Of a stretch of DNA of 9,671 nt, positions 1 to 5,859 are shown piece after piece (the stretch's first letter is position 1; every line of letters begins with the position of its first letter). This DNA is from UBA6165 sp044233745 (GTDB lineage: Bacteria > Bacteroidota > Bacteroidia > Flavobacteriales_D > Crocinitomicaceae), in the NCBI GenBank assembly GCA_044233745.1, contig JBIIJN010000087.1, forward strand, positions 1 to 9,671. The letters run 5' to 3'. The position numbers and the translations under genes are program-made. The notes under the pieces were generated by a model that saw only the letters and a list, made by a program, of their open reading frames with translations, did no database searches and was not told the origin of the DNA.

Positions 1-91
1 CGGCTTTGATGGCCAATTCTGGTTGTGTTAGCTTATTCAACTTGCGTTTTTTCTTAACATGTTGGCTAATTGCATTTACTTTTTTCTTCAT
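1..91 (-). CDS. HipB-like XRE-family helix-turn-helix regulator (partial, N-terminus only)
   Basis: Only the first 30 codons are in the window; the rest lies beyond the left edge. The start is the ATG at 91-89. The visible protein begins MKKKVNAISQHVKKKRKL and continues NKLTQPELAIKA. The LTQxELAxKAG pattern is the start of the DNA-recognition helix-turn-helix of XRE/HipB-type repressors. Known family role: HipB-like proteins repress their own promoter and, where a hipA kinase gene follows, neutralise that kinase as the antitoxin of a type II toxin-antitoxin pair. Whether hipA follows here cannot be seen. The promoter lies only about 12-30 bp upstream and is surrounded by repeated TATACC half-sites, which fits autorepression. 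The basic N-terminal extension is normal for the family. It could instead be a stand-alone XRE regulator. Confidence 0.75.
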   Translation of the reverse strand, partial: MKKKVNAISQHVKKKRKLNKLTQPELAIKA

Positions 92-234
92 TTTTATACC
101 TGATAGAGCACAAAGATACAATATTCTCAATAATTTAATCTAAAAAGGGTATATTTTTTTAAATTTATTGATTTTTTATACCCGATACAATTCAAAAATG
201 AATATTTTTTCAATTTCATACCATTTAAGGTATA
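91..234. promoter_or_regulatory. Cluster of TATACC/GGTATA half-sites, putative operators
   Basis: Half-sites lie at 95-100 (TATACC), 148-153 (GGTATA), 177-182 (TATACC), 217-222 (CATACC) and 229-234 (GGTATA). The first and third are part of a longer near-identical direct repeat, TTTATACC(T/C)GATA, at 93-105 and 175-187. The last two form an inverted repeat, ATACC-N6-GGTAT, at 218-233. The site at 93-105 covers the predicted transcription start and start-codon region of the HipB-like gene, where a bound repressor would block expression. The layout resembles the multiple TATCC-N8-GGATA operators of E. coli HipB. That the protein binds these sites is inference. The region holds no gene. Confidence 0.5.
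111..118 (-). promoter_or_regulatory. Promoter -7 box for the HipB-like gene
   Basis: Read on the minus strand this is TATCTTTG, an exact match to the Bacteroidota -7 consensus TAnnTTTG. Transcription would start near position 104, leaving a leader of about 12 nt before the ATG at 91. I see no clear -33 TTG at the usual 17-23 nt distance upstream, so the call rests on the -7 box and its position. Confidence 0.45.
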
Positions 235-267
235 AATCAAAGTTATCTTGTGGATTAAATTGTTGAG

Positions 268-514
268 TTACCAAGATAGAGCGCAAAATTAATTAGTCAA
301 GTATTATACATCACAATTGAGATTTAGCTGCGCTGAGAGATTTCTCGCTTCGCTCGAAATGACACTGATTCTTCAGTGTCAGGGGGAGGACAGGCGGCTT
401 CGCCGCCTGTCCTCCCCTTTAACAGCGTTTCCGCTGTCATTTCGAGCGAAGAGAGAAATCTCTATACACGGTGTGTTCATATTATTACTGGTCAATAGCG
501 CTCTATCTTGGTAA
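268..514. mobile_element. MITE-like non-coding inverted-repeat element (247 bp)
   Basis: The ends are perfect 17-bp inverted repeats: TTACCAAGATAGAGCGC at 268-284 and its exact reverse complement at 498-514. Nothing inside codes for a transposase. The interior is a second, longer inverted repeat with three hairpins. The size, perfect terminal repeats and flanking 12-bp direct repeats fit a miniature transposable element moved by a transposase encoded elsewhere. It sits between the 3' end of the Asp-box lipoprotein gene and the promoter of the HipB-like gene, so it disrupts no visible gene. Alternative: an extragenic palindromic repeat of the REP/BIME kind. The parent transposase family cannot be named from this window. 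Confidence 0.6.
335..462. repeat. Long inverted repeat enclosing three perfect hairpins (four-way-junction shape)
   Basis: The outer arms are 337-364 and 435-462; they match in 27 of 28 positions. Between them are three hairpins: an 8-bp stem at 361-380 (GACACTGA, loop TTCT), a 15-bp stem at 383-417 (arms 383-397 and 403-417, loop CTTCG), and a 6-bp stem at 422-437 (ACAGCG, loop TTTC). Hairpins 1 and 3 share a few bases with the outer arms. As single-stranded DNA or RNA the whole could fold into a cloverleaf. The middle stem is GC-rich and could also end transcripts from either side. The outer-arm sequence is of a kind I recall as a common dispersed repeat in Bacteroidota genomes, but I could not search for it. 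Confidence 0.75.
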
Positions 515-547
515 ACCAATTAAATTGTTGGATTTTAAGTAAGTAGC

Positions 548-1876
548 TTACATTTTCGACCGCGCATCTGATTTCATGCGTTCGTTCAAATCGATCCGTG
601 CATATTTCAAGCTGATTTTTCCCAAATACATTTCGGGCCACATGGCATGTACCACATCGTTGTAAATGTCAACGGCCAAGTAGTCGCCAAAGAATATTTT
701 TGGGTTTGGAGCAAAAGCCCTTTTGTTGAGTTTAAAGTTTTTAAAAGTGCTGCCGCCATCCTCGGAATAAGCCAAAAAAACATCGGTTCTCCAATCCATG
801 TGATCTCTTCGGTCGTAGAAAAGCGCAACAATATGCCCGGTTTTGGAGTCAACGCGCATCGTACTCATAAACTGTTGACGGCTACCCTGGTCATTGTTCA
901 CCGCTTTCATTTCAGACCAAGTTTGTCCTTGATCGTCGGAGTAAATCAACCAAACATCTGTATTGCTTTTTCCGTTTCTTTGGTCGGACCAAGAAAGATA
1001 CAAGCGCCCTCTAAAATCCGAATTGCTTACATCCATCTGCAAACTTGGGAAGCCATTCATGCGATAAATGCCAGGAATGTCGAAAGACCAGCCACCGGGT
1101 TGATCGGCAATTTCTCGCTCGCTCGACATCCAAGTTTGACCACCATCCACAGAAACATTCAAATAAATTTTTTCATTGAGACAGTAGGCAATATACACTT
1201 CTCCCATCAAACCCATGCAGATTGTGACGCCCTCGATGGAACCACTATCATCCAAGCAATTTCCTGCCAATCGAGAAATTCGGATGGGTTGCGACCATGT
1301 TGAACCATAATCTTTGGATTGCGCGTACACAATAACAGAAGAATCTCCCGGTGTTTTGGATTCATACTTGTCAAACTGTGTCCATGCCATATGTATAGTG
1401 CCCGAATTTGGGTCGATGGCTGCCCAATGTTTGTCGTGCATTTTCCCATTCACTTCGGTGTGACCAACGGTGCTCATAGGATAAGAAAGGCTTGAAGTGC
1501 GTTGGCAAACTATCCTGTCTAGTCGCGTATCTTTATCAGGTCTAGATAGATGGAAGTAAAAATAATTGCCTTGATTGTCTATTAAGACTACTGGGTCGCC
1601 ATTCACACCATAGGGAGATGTTAAAGACAAAGCCGTCCAAGCAAGACCTCCGTTGGATGAATAGTAATACTCATTGAGCACCGTGCCCGCTATAATCTCT
1701 TTAGGATTTCTCGGATTGACAGCTATTGAAGGTTCTACTTGTGCATAAGCATAGGTGCTTGTATGGGGTTTTTCAATGGTAACAATCAGTGCCTTGGGTG
1801 AGCATGAAAGCAAAGAGAACAGCAAAACAAAAAACAGACTGAAAAACAAATTATTGGTATTCACTTTTATTGACAT
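548..1876 (-). CDS. Asp-box (BNR repeat) lipoprotein, sialidase-like beta-propeller
   Basis: A protein of 442 residues from the ATG at 1876. This start was chosen because it gives a proper lipoprotein signal: a short N-region, hydrophobic residues about 10-23, then the lipobox LLSC with Cys25 as the lipid-anchored residue. The longer open frame reaching 2005 would overlap the divergent gene and bury the signal. Five Asp-box motifs of the S-x-D-x-G-x-T-W type are visible at about 73-80, 187-194, 242-249, 313-320 and 371-378. Such motifs mark six-bladed beta-propellers of the sialidase fold. The fold is well supported but the activity is not: family members include sialidases, other glycosidases and non-catalytic binding proteins, and I do not see a convincing Arg-triad context. 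Expected location is the outer membrane or cell surface. It is transcribed alone, divergent from the gene at 1959. Confidence 0.85.
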   Translation of the reverse strand: MSIKVNTNNLFFSLFFVLLFSLLSCSPKALIVTIEKPHTSTYAYAQVEPSIAVNPRNPKEIIAGTVLNEYYYSSNGGLAWTALSLTSPYGVNGDPVVLIDNQGNYFYFHLSRPDKDTRLDRIVCQRTSSLSYPMSTVGHTEVNGKMHDKHWAAIDPNSGTIHMAWTQFDKYESKTPGDSSVIVYAQSKDYGSTWSQPIRISRLAGNCLDDSGSIEGVTICMGLMGEVYIAYCLNEKIYLNVSVDGGQTWMSSEREIADQPGGWSFDIPGIYRMNGFPSLQMDVSNSDFRGRLYLSWSDQRNGKSNTDVWLIYSDDQGQTWSEMKAVNNDQGSRQQFMSTMRVDSKTGHIVALFYDRRDHMDWRTDVFLAYSEDGGSTFKNFKLNKRAFAPNPKIFFGDYLAVDIYNDVVHAMWPEMYLGKISLKYARIDLNERMKSDARSKM

Positions 1877-1905
1877 AGTTAAAGTTTCAGACAACAAAAA
1901 TGCGA

Positions 1906-1913
1906 TATATTTG
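1906..1913 (+). promoter_or_regulatory. Candidate promoter -7 box of the YceI-fusion/beta-CASP/peroxiredoxin operon
   Basis: TATATTTG matches TAnnTTTG and lies 45 bp before the ATG at 1959, in the 82-bp gap between two divergent genes. Transcription would start near 1920, giving a leader of about 40 nt. No TTG is present at the expected -33 distance, so this is a moderate call. Confidence 0.4.
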
Positions 1914-1958
1914 TCGAACATTGCATGACTTATTTGCAGATAATTTAAACATAACGCC

Positions 1959-3602
1959 ATGATTACAACGATTTTCTCAACCCTGTTAATTCTCGCTGGT
2001 GCCATTTATTTATGGCAAACCCGCAAAGACCAAGCATCACCATTGGCCATTGCGCTTATCACGTTGGTTGGTTTGTGTTTTATAGGAAGCATAACCAATT
2101 CCACCCAAAATGAATTGGATTTTAAAGAAATACTTGCCAATAAACCCTTAGTCATTTCGAAGATAATTGCCATTTTATCGCTTGTTTTTGCTTGGATCAT
2201 GCTCAAGAAAAACTGGTTAATCCTGTCTTGGGTCACTTTAATTCTGCCCCTTGCCTATTTCATGCTACCCGCTTCAGAAGTTGGTGAAAAAATAACAGCT
2301 TTTTCCTACGTTCAAGTAGTAGGAATAGGTGTTGTGCTTCCCCTTTTGATACATTTTCTCAGCGTGTTCATTTCCAATATGGCGCCACCTCGAGAAACAG
2401 CTTTCAATACGCATAAACAGCTCATCTCGCTTTTAATAGGCTTAGTAATGATTGGATTTTCTGTTTTGATGGCCAATTTCATTTTGGGGAAAACAGCTAT
2501 CTACTTCTTAGCATCGGGAATATTCAGCAGCGCCTTGCTTTTCCGCGGATACAACCTCAATGGGCAAAAACATTTCCCAGGATTTGTTATGATGCTTTTG
2601 GCGATATTTCTCTTTGGAACTTTACTCGACAAATACAGCGCTGAATTGTCTATGGGTGCTTACCAACTCATCAGCGGATTGATTTTTGGCGCAGGAGCAC
2701 TCTATTTGTCTGCTTTTTGCTCGGCATGGGCAGCAGAATCAGACGGGGTATTTTCCAAAATGATTTTCAGCAAGGCCATTTTTGGTCCAGTGGTATTCAT
2801 CCTCATGAGCGGCTTACTCTTTTTTGTGTACGAAGCTTTTGGAGGCCGACTAAGTCTAATCGCTTCTGTTTTAGGAGCAGCCCTTGTGCTACCATTATTA
2901 AATCAAATCTTTGAAAACAGAACTTATGGAGGTATGGCGATTATTCTAGGCGTTTCAATCTTACTCATACCGCATATTGAACACAACAAACAAGAAGCAG
3001 AAATTGTGATTCAAGAAGATGAAATCAATACTGAATTGGCCAAATTGAGCTATACTGACGAGCAAGGCACATTAATCAAAACTTCGCTGAATGATATCAC
3101 ACAATTTCAAGGAAAGTGGATTGTCGACACAGCAAGTTCGATAATAGAATTTAAAGTAGCTGGAACAGAATCGGTAACCGATGGCTTTTTCAAAGGATTT
3201 ACAGGCGTGCTTTTAGTAAACGAAGATTATACAGCAACTTATTTGGATATAGAAATTCCAATTGCTGGCATATCCACATTCAACAAAACACGCGACAAAA
3301 ACATCCGCAAAGACGATATATTCTTCGATGAAGCCAAGTTTCCCAAGATAAAATACGAAGCAAAAAATGTGAGAATAGAAAACGACCAATTTATCGCAGC
3401 AGGCACCTTCACGATGAAAGGGATTTCATTGCCCATAGAAACCTCGTTTACATTGACAGGAGCAGGTACCATCAATGGAAAAGAAGCGCTTATTTTGGAA
3501 GGTTCGGGCGCTTTGAACAGAACAAAATTTGGACAAACCAGCGACCCAAGTATTGGCGACGAAATCACATTTACATTTAAAACCATATTCACAATAGAAT
3601 GA
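1959..3602 (+). CDS. Polytopic membrane protein with C-terminal YceI-like domain
   Basis: 547 residues in two parts. Residues 1 to about 340 form roughly 12 hydrophobic segments (about 2-19, 29-45, 65-82, 86-103, 118-137, 155-172, 181-196, 207-223, 233-256, 275-292, 299-315 and 322-340). A charged linker of about 45 residues follows. Residues 386-547 are a YceI-like domain: the KWIVDTASSIIEFKV opening strand, the conserved TRDKNIRKDDIFFDEAKFP stretch at 444-462, TMKGIS at 485-490, and a closing beta-strand run. YceI proteins are small secreted lipocalin-like barrels that bind polyisoprenoid or other lipids; the usual form is about 190 residues with only a signal peptide, so this fusion is unusual. 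The membrane part is not one I recognise. A lipid or isoprenoid handling role at the inner membrane is inference. The next gene overlaps by 4 bp (ATGA), implying one transcript and coupled translation. Confidence 0.8.
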   Translation: MITTIFSTLLILAGAIYLWQTRKDQASPLAIALITLVGLCFIGSITNSTQNELDFKEILANKPLVISKIIAILSLVFAWIMLKKNWLILSWVTLILPLAYFMLPASEVGEKITAFSYVQVVGIGVVLPLLIHFLSVFISNMAPPRETAFNTHKQLISLLIGLVMIGFSVLMANFILGKTAIYFLASGIFSSALLFRGYNLNGQKHFPGFVMMLLAIFLFGTLLDKYSAELSMGAYQLISGLIFGAGALYLSAFCSAWAAESDGVFSKMIFSKAIFGPVVFILMSGLLFFVYEAFGGRLSLIASVLGAALVLPLLNQIFENRTYGGMAIILGVSILLIPHIEHNKQEAEIVIQEDEINTELAKLSYTDEQGTLIKTSLNDITQFQGKWIVDTASSIIEFKVAGTESVTDGFFKGFTGVLLVNEDYTATYLDIEIPIAGISTFNKTRDKNIRKDDIFFDEAKFPKIKYEAKNVRIENDQFIAAGTFTMKGISLPIETSFTLTGAGTINGKEALILEGSGALNRTKFGQTSDPSIGDEITFTFKTIFTIE

Positions 3603-4996
3603 GAATTAAATTTATTGGGGCAGCACGAACTGTAACGGGAAGTAAACACCTATTGGAAACATGGGATGGTAAAAAAATATTGATTGATTGTGGGCTTTAT
3701 CAAGGCTTGGGAAAGGAAACATTCAAACGCAATGCTGCCGATGAAGTTGATGCAGAGTCGATCAGCGCTGTGATTTTGACCCACGCCCACATGGACCACG
3801 CAGGTTTGTTGCCTCGATTGGTAAAAAAAGGATTTCGCGGGCCTATCTATTGCACGCATCCCACCAAAGCTTTGTTGGAAATCATGCTCATAGACAGCGC
3901 ATTCATTCAAGAATCAGATGTGCGTTTTGCTAAAAAACACAATGAAAAAGCAAGTCATTATGAGCCATTATACACGATGAATGATGCCGATGAAACACTT
4001 ACCCGATTGGTCGCCATCAATGAATATGAAGATTTCAAAGTGCTACCGGGTTTAATTGCCAGCTATCATCCCAACGGTCACATTTTGGGCAGCGCAGCAG
4101 TTTTCTTGACGGTTCGAGACAAACACCACGATACAAAAATCCTATTTACCGGCGATATTGGTCGGTATAACACTTCTTTGATTTGCGACCCCGTGCCGCC
4201 ACCAGAAGCCGATTATGTGATTTGCGAATCAACCTATGGTAACCGTTTACACAACAAATTGGAAGATGCAGAACAGCGTTTGCTCGACGTAATTATGGAA
4301 ACCGTGCAAGGCAAAAAAGGCAAACTCATCATTCCAGCATTCAGTCTAGGTAGAACACAAGAACTCGTTTTCACCTTAAACAAATTGGATTTGTATGGTA
4401 TTTTGCCCAATATCAAAATTTATGTGGATAGCCCATTGGCAGTGAACGCAACAGCAATTACGCGACAATTCAAATCAGAACTAAACCCTGAGGTGCTGCG
4501 CTTTGTGGATTCCAGAGAAGATCCATTCGGTTTTGGCAAATTGAAATACATCAAGAAAAAAGAGGAATCTCAAGCGCTCAATGAATCCAACGAACCCTGC
4601 GTAATCATTTCAGCCTCAGGAATGGCGGATGCGGGCAGAGTGAAACACCATATTTTTCATACCTTGGAAGACAGCAGAAACACCATACTTTTTGTGGGAT
4701 ATGCCGAACCCAATTCATTGGCAGGGCGACTTCAGCGGGGCGAAGAAGAGGTGAACATTTTTGGAGCGACCAAAAAAGTGCGCGCTGAAATAGAGATACT
4801 TACATCCTTGAGCGCACATGGCGACTATCAAGAAATGATTCAATATTTGGGTTCACAGAACAAAGCACAGGTCAAACGTGTTTTCTTAGTACATGGAGAA
4901 GAAGAAGCGCAAATTGCCTTCAAAGAACATCTTCATGACGCAGGATTTGGTCAAGTTGCAATTCCTTTTTCGGGAGAAACATTTGATTTAGACTAA
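3599..4996 (+). CDS. Metallo-beta-lactamase/beta-CASP-fold ribonuclease (YSH1/CPSF-73-like)
   Basis: 465 residues, a full-length single-subunit member of the MBL/beta-CASP RNA-processing family. The N-terminal metallo-beta-lactamase domain shows the zinc motif T-H62-A-H64-M-D66-H67, a further metal histidine in NGH161ILGSA, and the metal aspartate in FTGD186. The beta-CASP insert, about 205-390, has motif A (CE210STYGNR) and a motif B region around SGMADAGRVKHH (340-351). The C-terminal part returns to the MBL fold with SAHGD (His407) and VHGEEEA (431-437), the RMMBL segment. All expected metal ligands are present, so it should be an active zinc-dependent RNA endonuclease or exonuclease in the cytoplasm. 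Its target is unknown. The start at 3599 overlaps the stop of the YceI fusion, and the peroxiredoxin follows after 30 bp. No RNase J-type C-terminal extension is present. Confidence 0.93.
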   Translation: MRIKFIGAARTVTGSKHLLETWDGKKILIDCGLYQGLGKETFKRNAADEVDAESISAVILTHAHMDHAGLLPRLVKKGFRGPIYCTHPTKALLEIMLIDSAFIQESDVRFAKKHNEKASHYEPLYTMNDADETLTRLVAINEYEDFKVLPGLIASYHPNGHILGSAAVFLTVRDKHHDTKILFTGDIGRYNTSLICDPVPPPEADYVICESTYGNRLHNKLEDAEQRLLDVIMETVQGKKGKLIIPAFSLGRTQELVFTLNKLDLYGILPNIKIYVDSPLAVNATAITRQFKSELNPEVLRFVDSREDPFGFGKLKYIKKKEESQALNESNEPCVIISASGMADAGRVKHHIFHTLEDSRNTILFVGYAEPNSLAGRLQRGEEEVNIFGATKKVRAEIEILTSLSAHGDYQEMIQYLGSQNKAQVKRVFLVHGEEEAQIAFKEHLHDAGFGQVAIPFSGETFDLD

Positions 4997-5026
4997 TCCT
5001 GCACGTCTAAAATCAAATATGAACAA

Positions 5027-5479
5027 ATGAAAATAGGAGATTCCCTACCCCACTTTAGCCTCAATGATGCTGATGGAAAATTGCGCAGCAGCGATGAATT
5101 TTTAAACGGAAAACACTTGGTGTTGTTCTTTTATCCCAAAAACAATACAGCTGGCTGCACGGCAGAAGTATGTGCCTTTCGCGACGTGTATCAAGACTTC
5201 CTAGACGTCGATTGTGCTGTTGTTGGAGTAAGTGGCGATACAGTTGTTTCCCATGCTTTATTTGCCGACAAACACCGACTCCTCTATCCAATTTTATCCG
5301 ATGCGCAAGGCACATTGAGAAAAGCCATGCAGGTTCCCAAGAAACTTTTTGGTATTATTCCCGGTCGGGTTACTTATATCTTTAATCCTGCAGGTAAGTT
5401 GATTCACATCACGAATGATTTGATGGATGCAGAGAAGCACGTGAAAGAAGCGCTGGAGGTTATTAGAAGTGTTGAGTGA
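5027..5479 (+). CDS. bcp: Peroxiredoxin, BCP/PrxQ type (thioredoxin-dependent thiol peroxidase)
   Basis: 150 residues, the normal length for the family. It has a thioredoxin-like fold and reduces hydrogen peroxide and organic hydroperoxides. The active-site stretch FYPKNNTAGCTAEVC holds the peroxidatic Cys44 with the supporting Thr41. Cys49, five residues on, is the resolving cysteine, the pattern of atypical two-cysteine PrxQ enzymes. The conserved arginine is in the IPGRVTYIF segment (Arg114). The usual family Pro at 42 (TPGC) is Ala here (TAGC), a mild change. It is the last gene of the operon beginning at 1959. Pairing a peroxidase with a lipid-binding YceI domain could suggest defence of lipids or quinones, but that is inference. 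The last codons (AGT GTT GAG TGA) form the first copy of the tandem repeat that follows. Confidence 0.93.
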   Translation: MKIGDSLPHFSLNDADGKLRSSDEFLNGKHLVLFFYPKNNTAGCTAEVCAFRDVYQDFLDVDCAVVGVSGDTVVSHALFADKHRLLYPILSDAQGTLRKAMQVPKKLFGIIPGRVTYIFNPAGKLIHITNDLMDAEKHVKEALEVIRSVE

Positions 5480-5634
5480 TGGGTGAAATAGTGTTGAGTG
5501 GAAAAGTGTTGAGTGGAAAAGTGTTGACTGAAAAGGTGTTGACTGAAAAGGTGTTGACTGAAAAGGTGTTGAGTGGAAAAGTGTTGAGTGTTGAGTGAAA
5601 AGGTGTTGAGTAAAAAATGTTGAGTGAAATTATC
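5469..5634. repeat. 15-bp minisatellite overlapping the 3' end of the peroxiredoxin gene
   Basis: Six exact-length 15-bp units run from 5491 to 5580 in the order A A B B B A, where A is GTGTTGAGTGGAAAA and B is GTGTTGACTGAAAAG. A 22-bp degenerate unit at 5469-5490 precedes them and includes the stop codon of the peroxiredoxin gene. A truncated copy (5581-5587) and degenerate units (5588-5602, 5603-5618, 5619-5634) follow. The core GTGTTGAGTGA is the gene's own terminal sequence, so the array seems to have arisen by slippage or unequal exchange from that point. The array lies after the stop and so does not change the protein. It is likely variable in copy number. Confidence 0.9.
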
Positions 5635-5644
5635 GGATAGCGAT

Positions 5645-5693
5645 GAGATTTTTCATTTCAGCGGTTTCTGAATTTCTTTCAATGAAAAATTTC
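5645..5693 (+). terminator. Possible transcription terminator after the peroxiredoxin operon
   Basis: The arms GAGATTTTTCATT (5645-5657) and AATGAAAAATTTC (5681-5693) pair at 12 of 13 positions around a 23-nt loop, followed by TTTT at 5694-5697. The stem is AT-rich and the loop long, so it is a weak candidate. The 380-bp stretch 5480-5859 holds no gene: only the minisatellite, this hairpin and the promoter of the next gene. Confidence 0.3.
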
Positions 5694-5733
5694 TTTTGAA
5701 ACATGCTCGTTTTAATTTTAGATAAATTTCTAC

Positions 5734-5761
5734 TTGGAACTGTAATATTAGAATAGATTTG
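5734..5761 (+). promoter_or_regulatory. Promoter of the interrupted barrel gene and lipoprotein
   Basis: TTG at 5734-5736, a 17-nt spacer, then TAGATTTG at 5754-5761 match the Bacteroidota consensus TTG-N17-23-TAnnTTTG. Transcription would begin near 5768, leaving a leader of about 90 nt before the ATG at 5860. The leader contains a small inverted repeat, CGTA-N8-TACG, near 5775-5790. Confidence 0.5.
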
Positions 5762-5859
5762 AGTCATTTTTGAATCGTACGAAAAAATACGTATATTGCT
5801 AGGAATAAGAATTCAAATTGAATTTAATAATACTTTTAACCCGAAATATTATAGATTCA

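Larger units (their letters stand above)
254..530. repeat. 12-bp direct repeats flanking the inverted-repeat element (possible target duplication)
   Basis: ATTAAATTGTTG occurs at 254-265 and again at 519-530, immediately outside the terminal inverted repeats, with 2 bp (AG) between on the left and 4 bp (ACCA) on the right. Two identical 12-mers so close to the ends look like a target-site duplication left by insertion. The small, unequal spacers mean that the true element ends may lie 2-4 bp outside the perfect inverted repeats. A chance repeat of an AT-rich word is possible but less likely at this length. Confidence 0.55.

Noticed and set aside
199..267. Very short plus-strand frame (22 codons) starting at the ATG near 199
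   Set aside because: It overlaps the operator-like repeats, has no recognisable features, and is no longer than expected by chance.
317..514. Open frame of 65 codons across the inverted-repeat element
   Set aside because: It starts at a TTG, lies wholly within the palindromic repeat, and its translation (RFLASLEMT, SFRAKREIS) is just the two repeat arms read through; such spurious peptides arise whenever this type of repeat is translated.
539..551. GTAAG-TAG-CTTAC mini-hairpin at the end of the lipoprotein gene
   Set aside because: A 5-bp stem with a 3-nt loop is too small and lacks a following T-run on the minus strand; not a convincing terminator.
647..1303. 218-codon open frame antisense to the Asp-box lipoprotein
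   Set aside because: It lies entirely inside a well-supported gene on the other strand, shows no domain or signal, and has no promoter or separate spacing of its own.
1877..2005. Longer N-terminus for the Asp-box lipoprotein
   Set aside because: It would add 43 residues in front of a complete lipoprotein signal and overlap the first codons of the divergent YceI-fusion gene.
5469..5634. CRISPR array
   Set aside because: The repeats are 15 bp, directly abutting with no spacers, and no cas genes are present; it is a simple tandem repeat.
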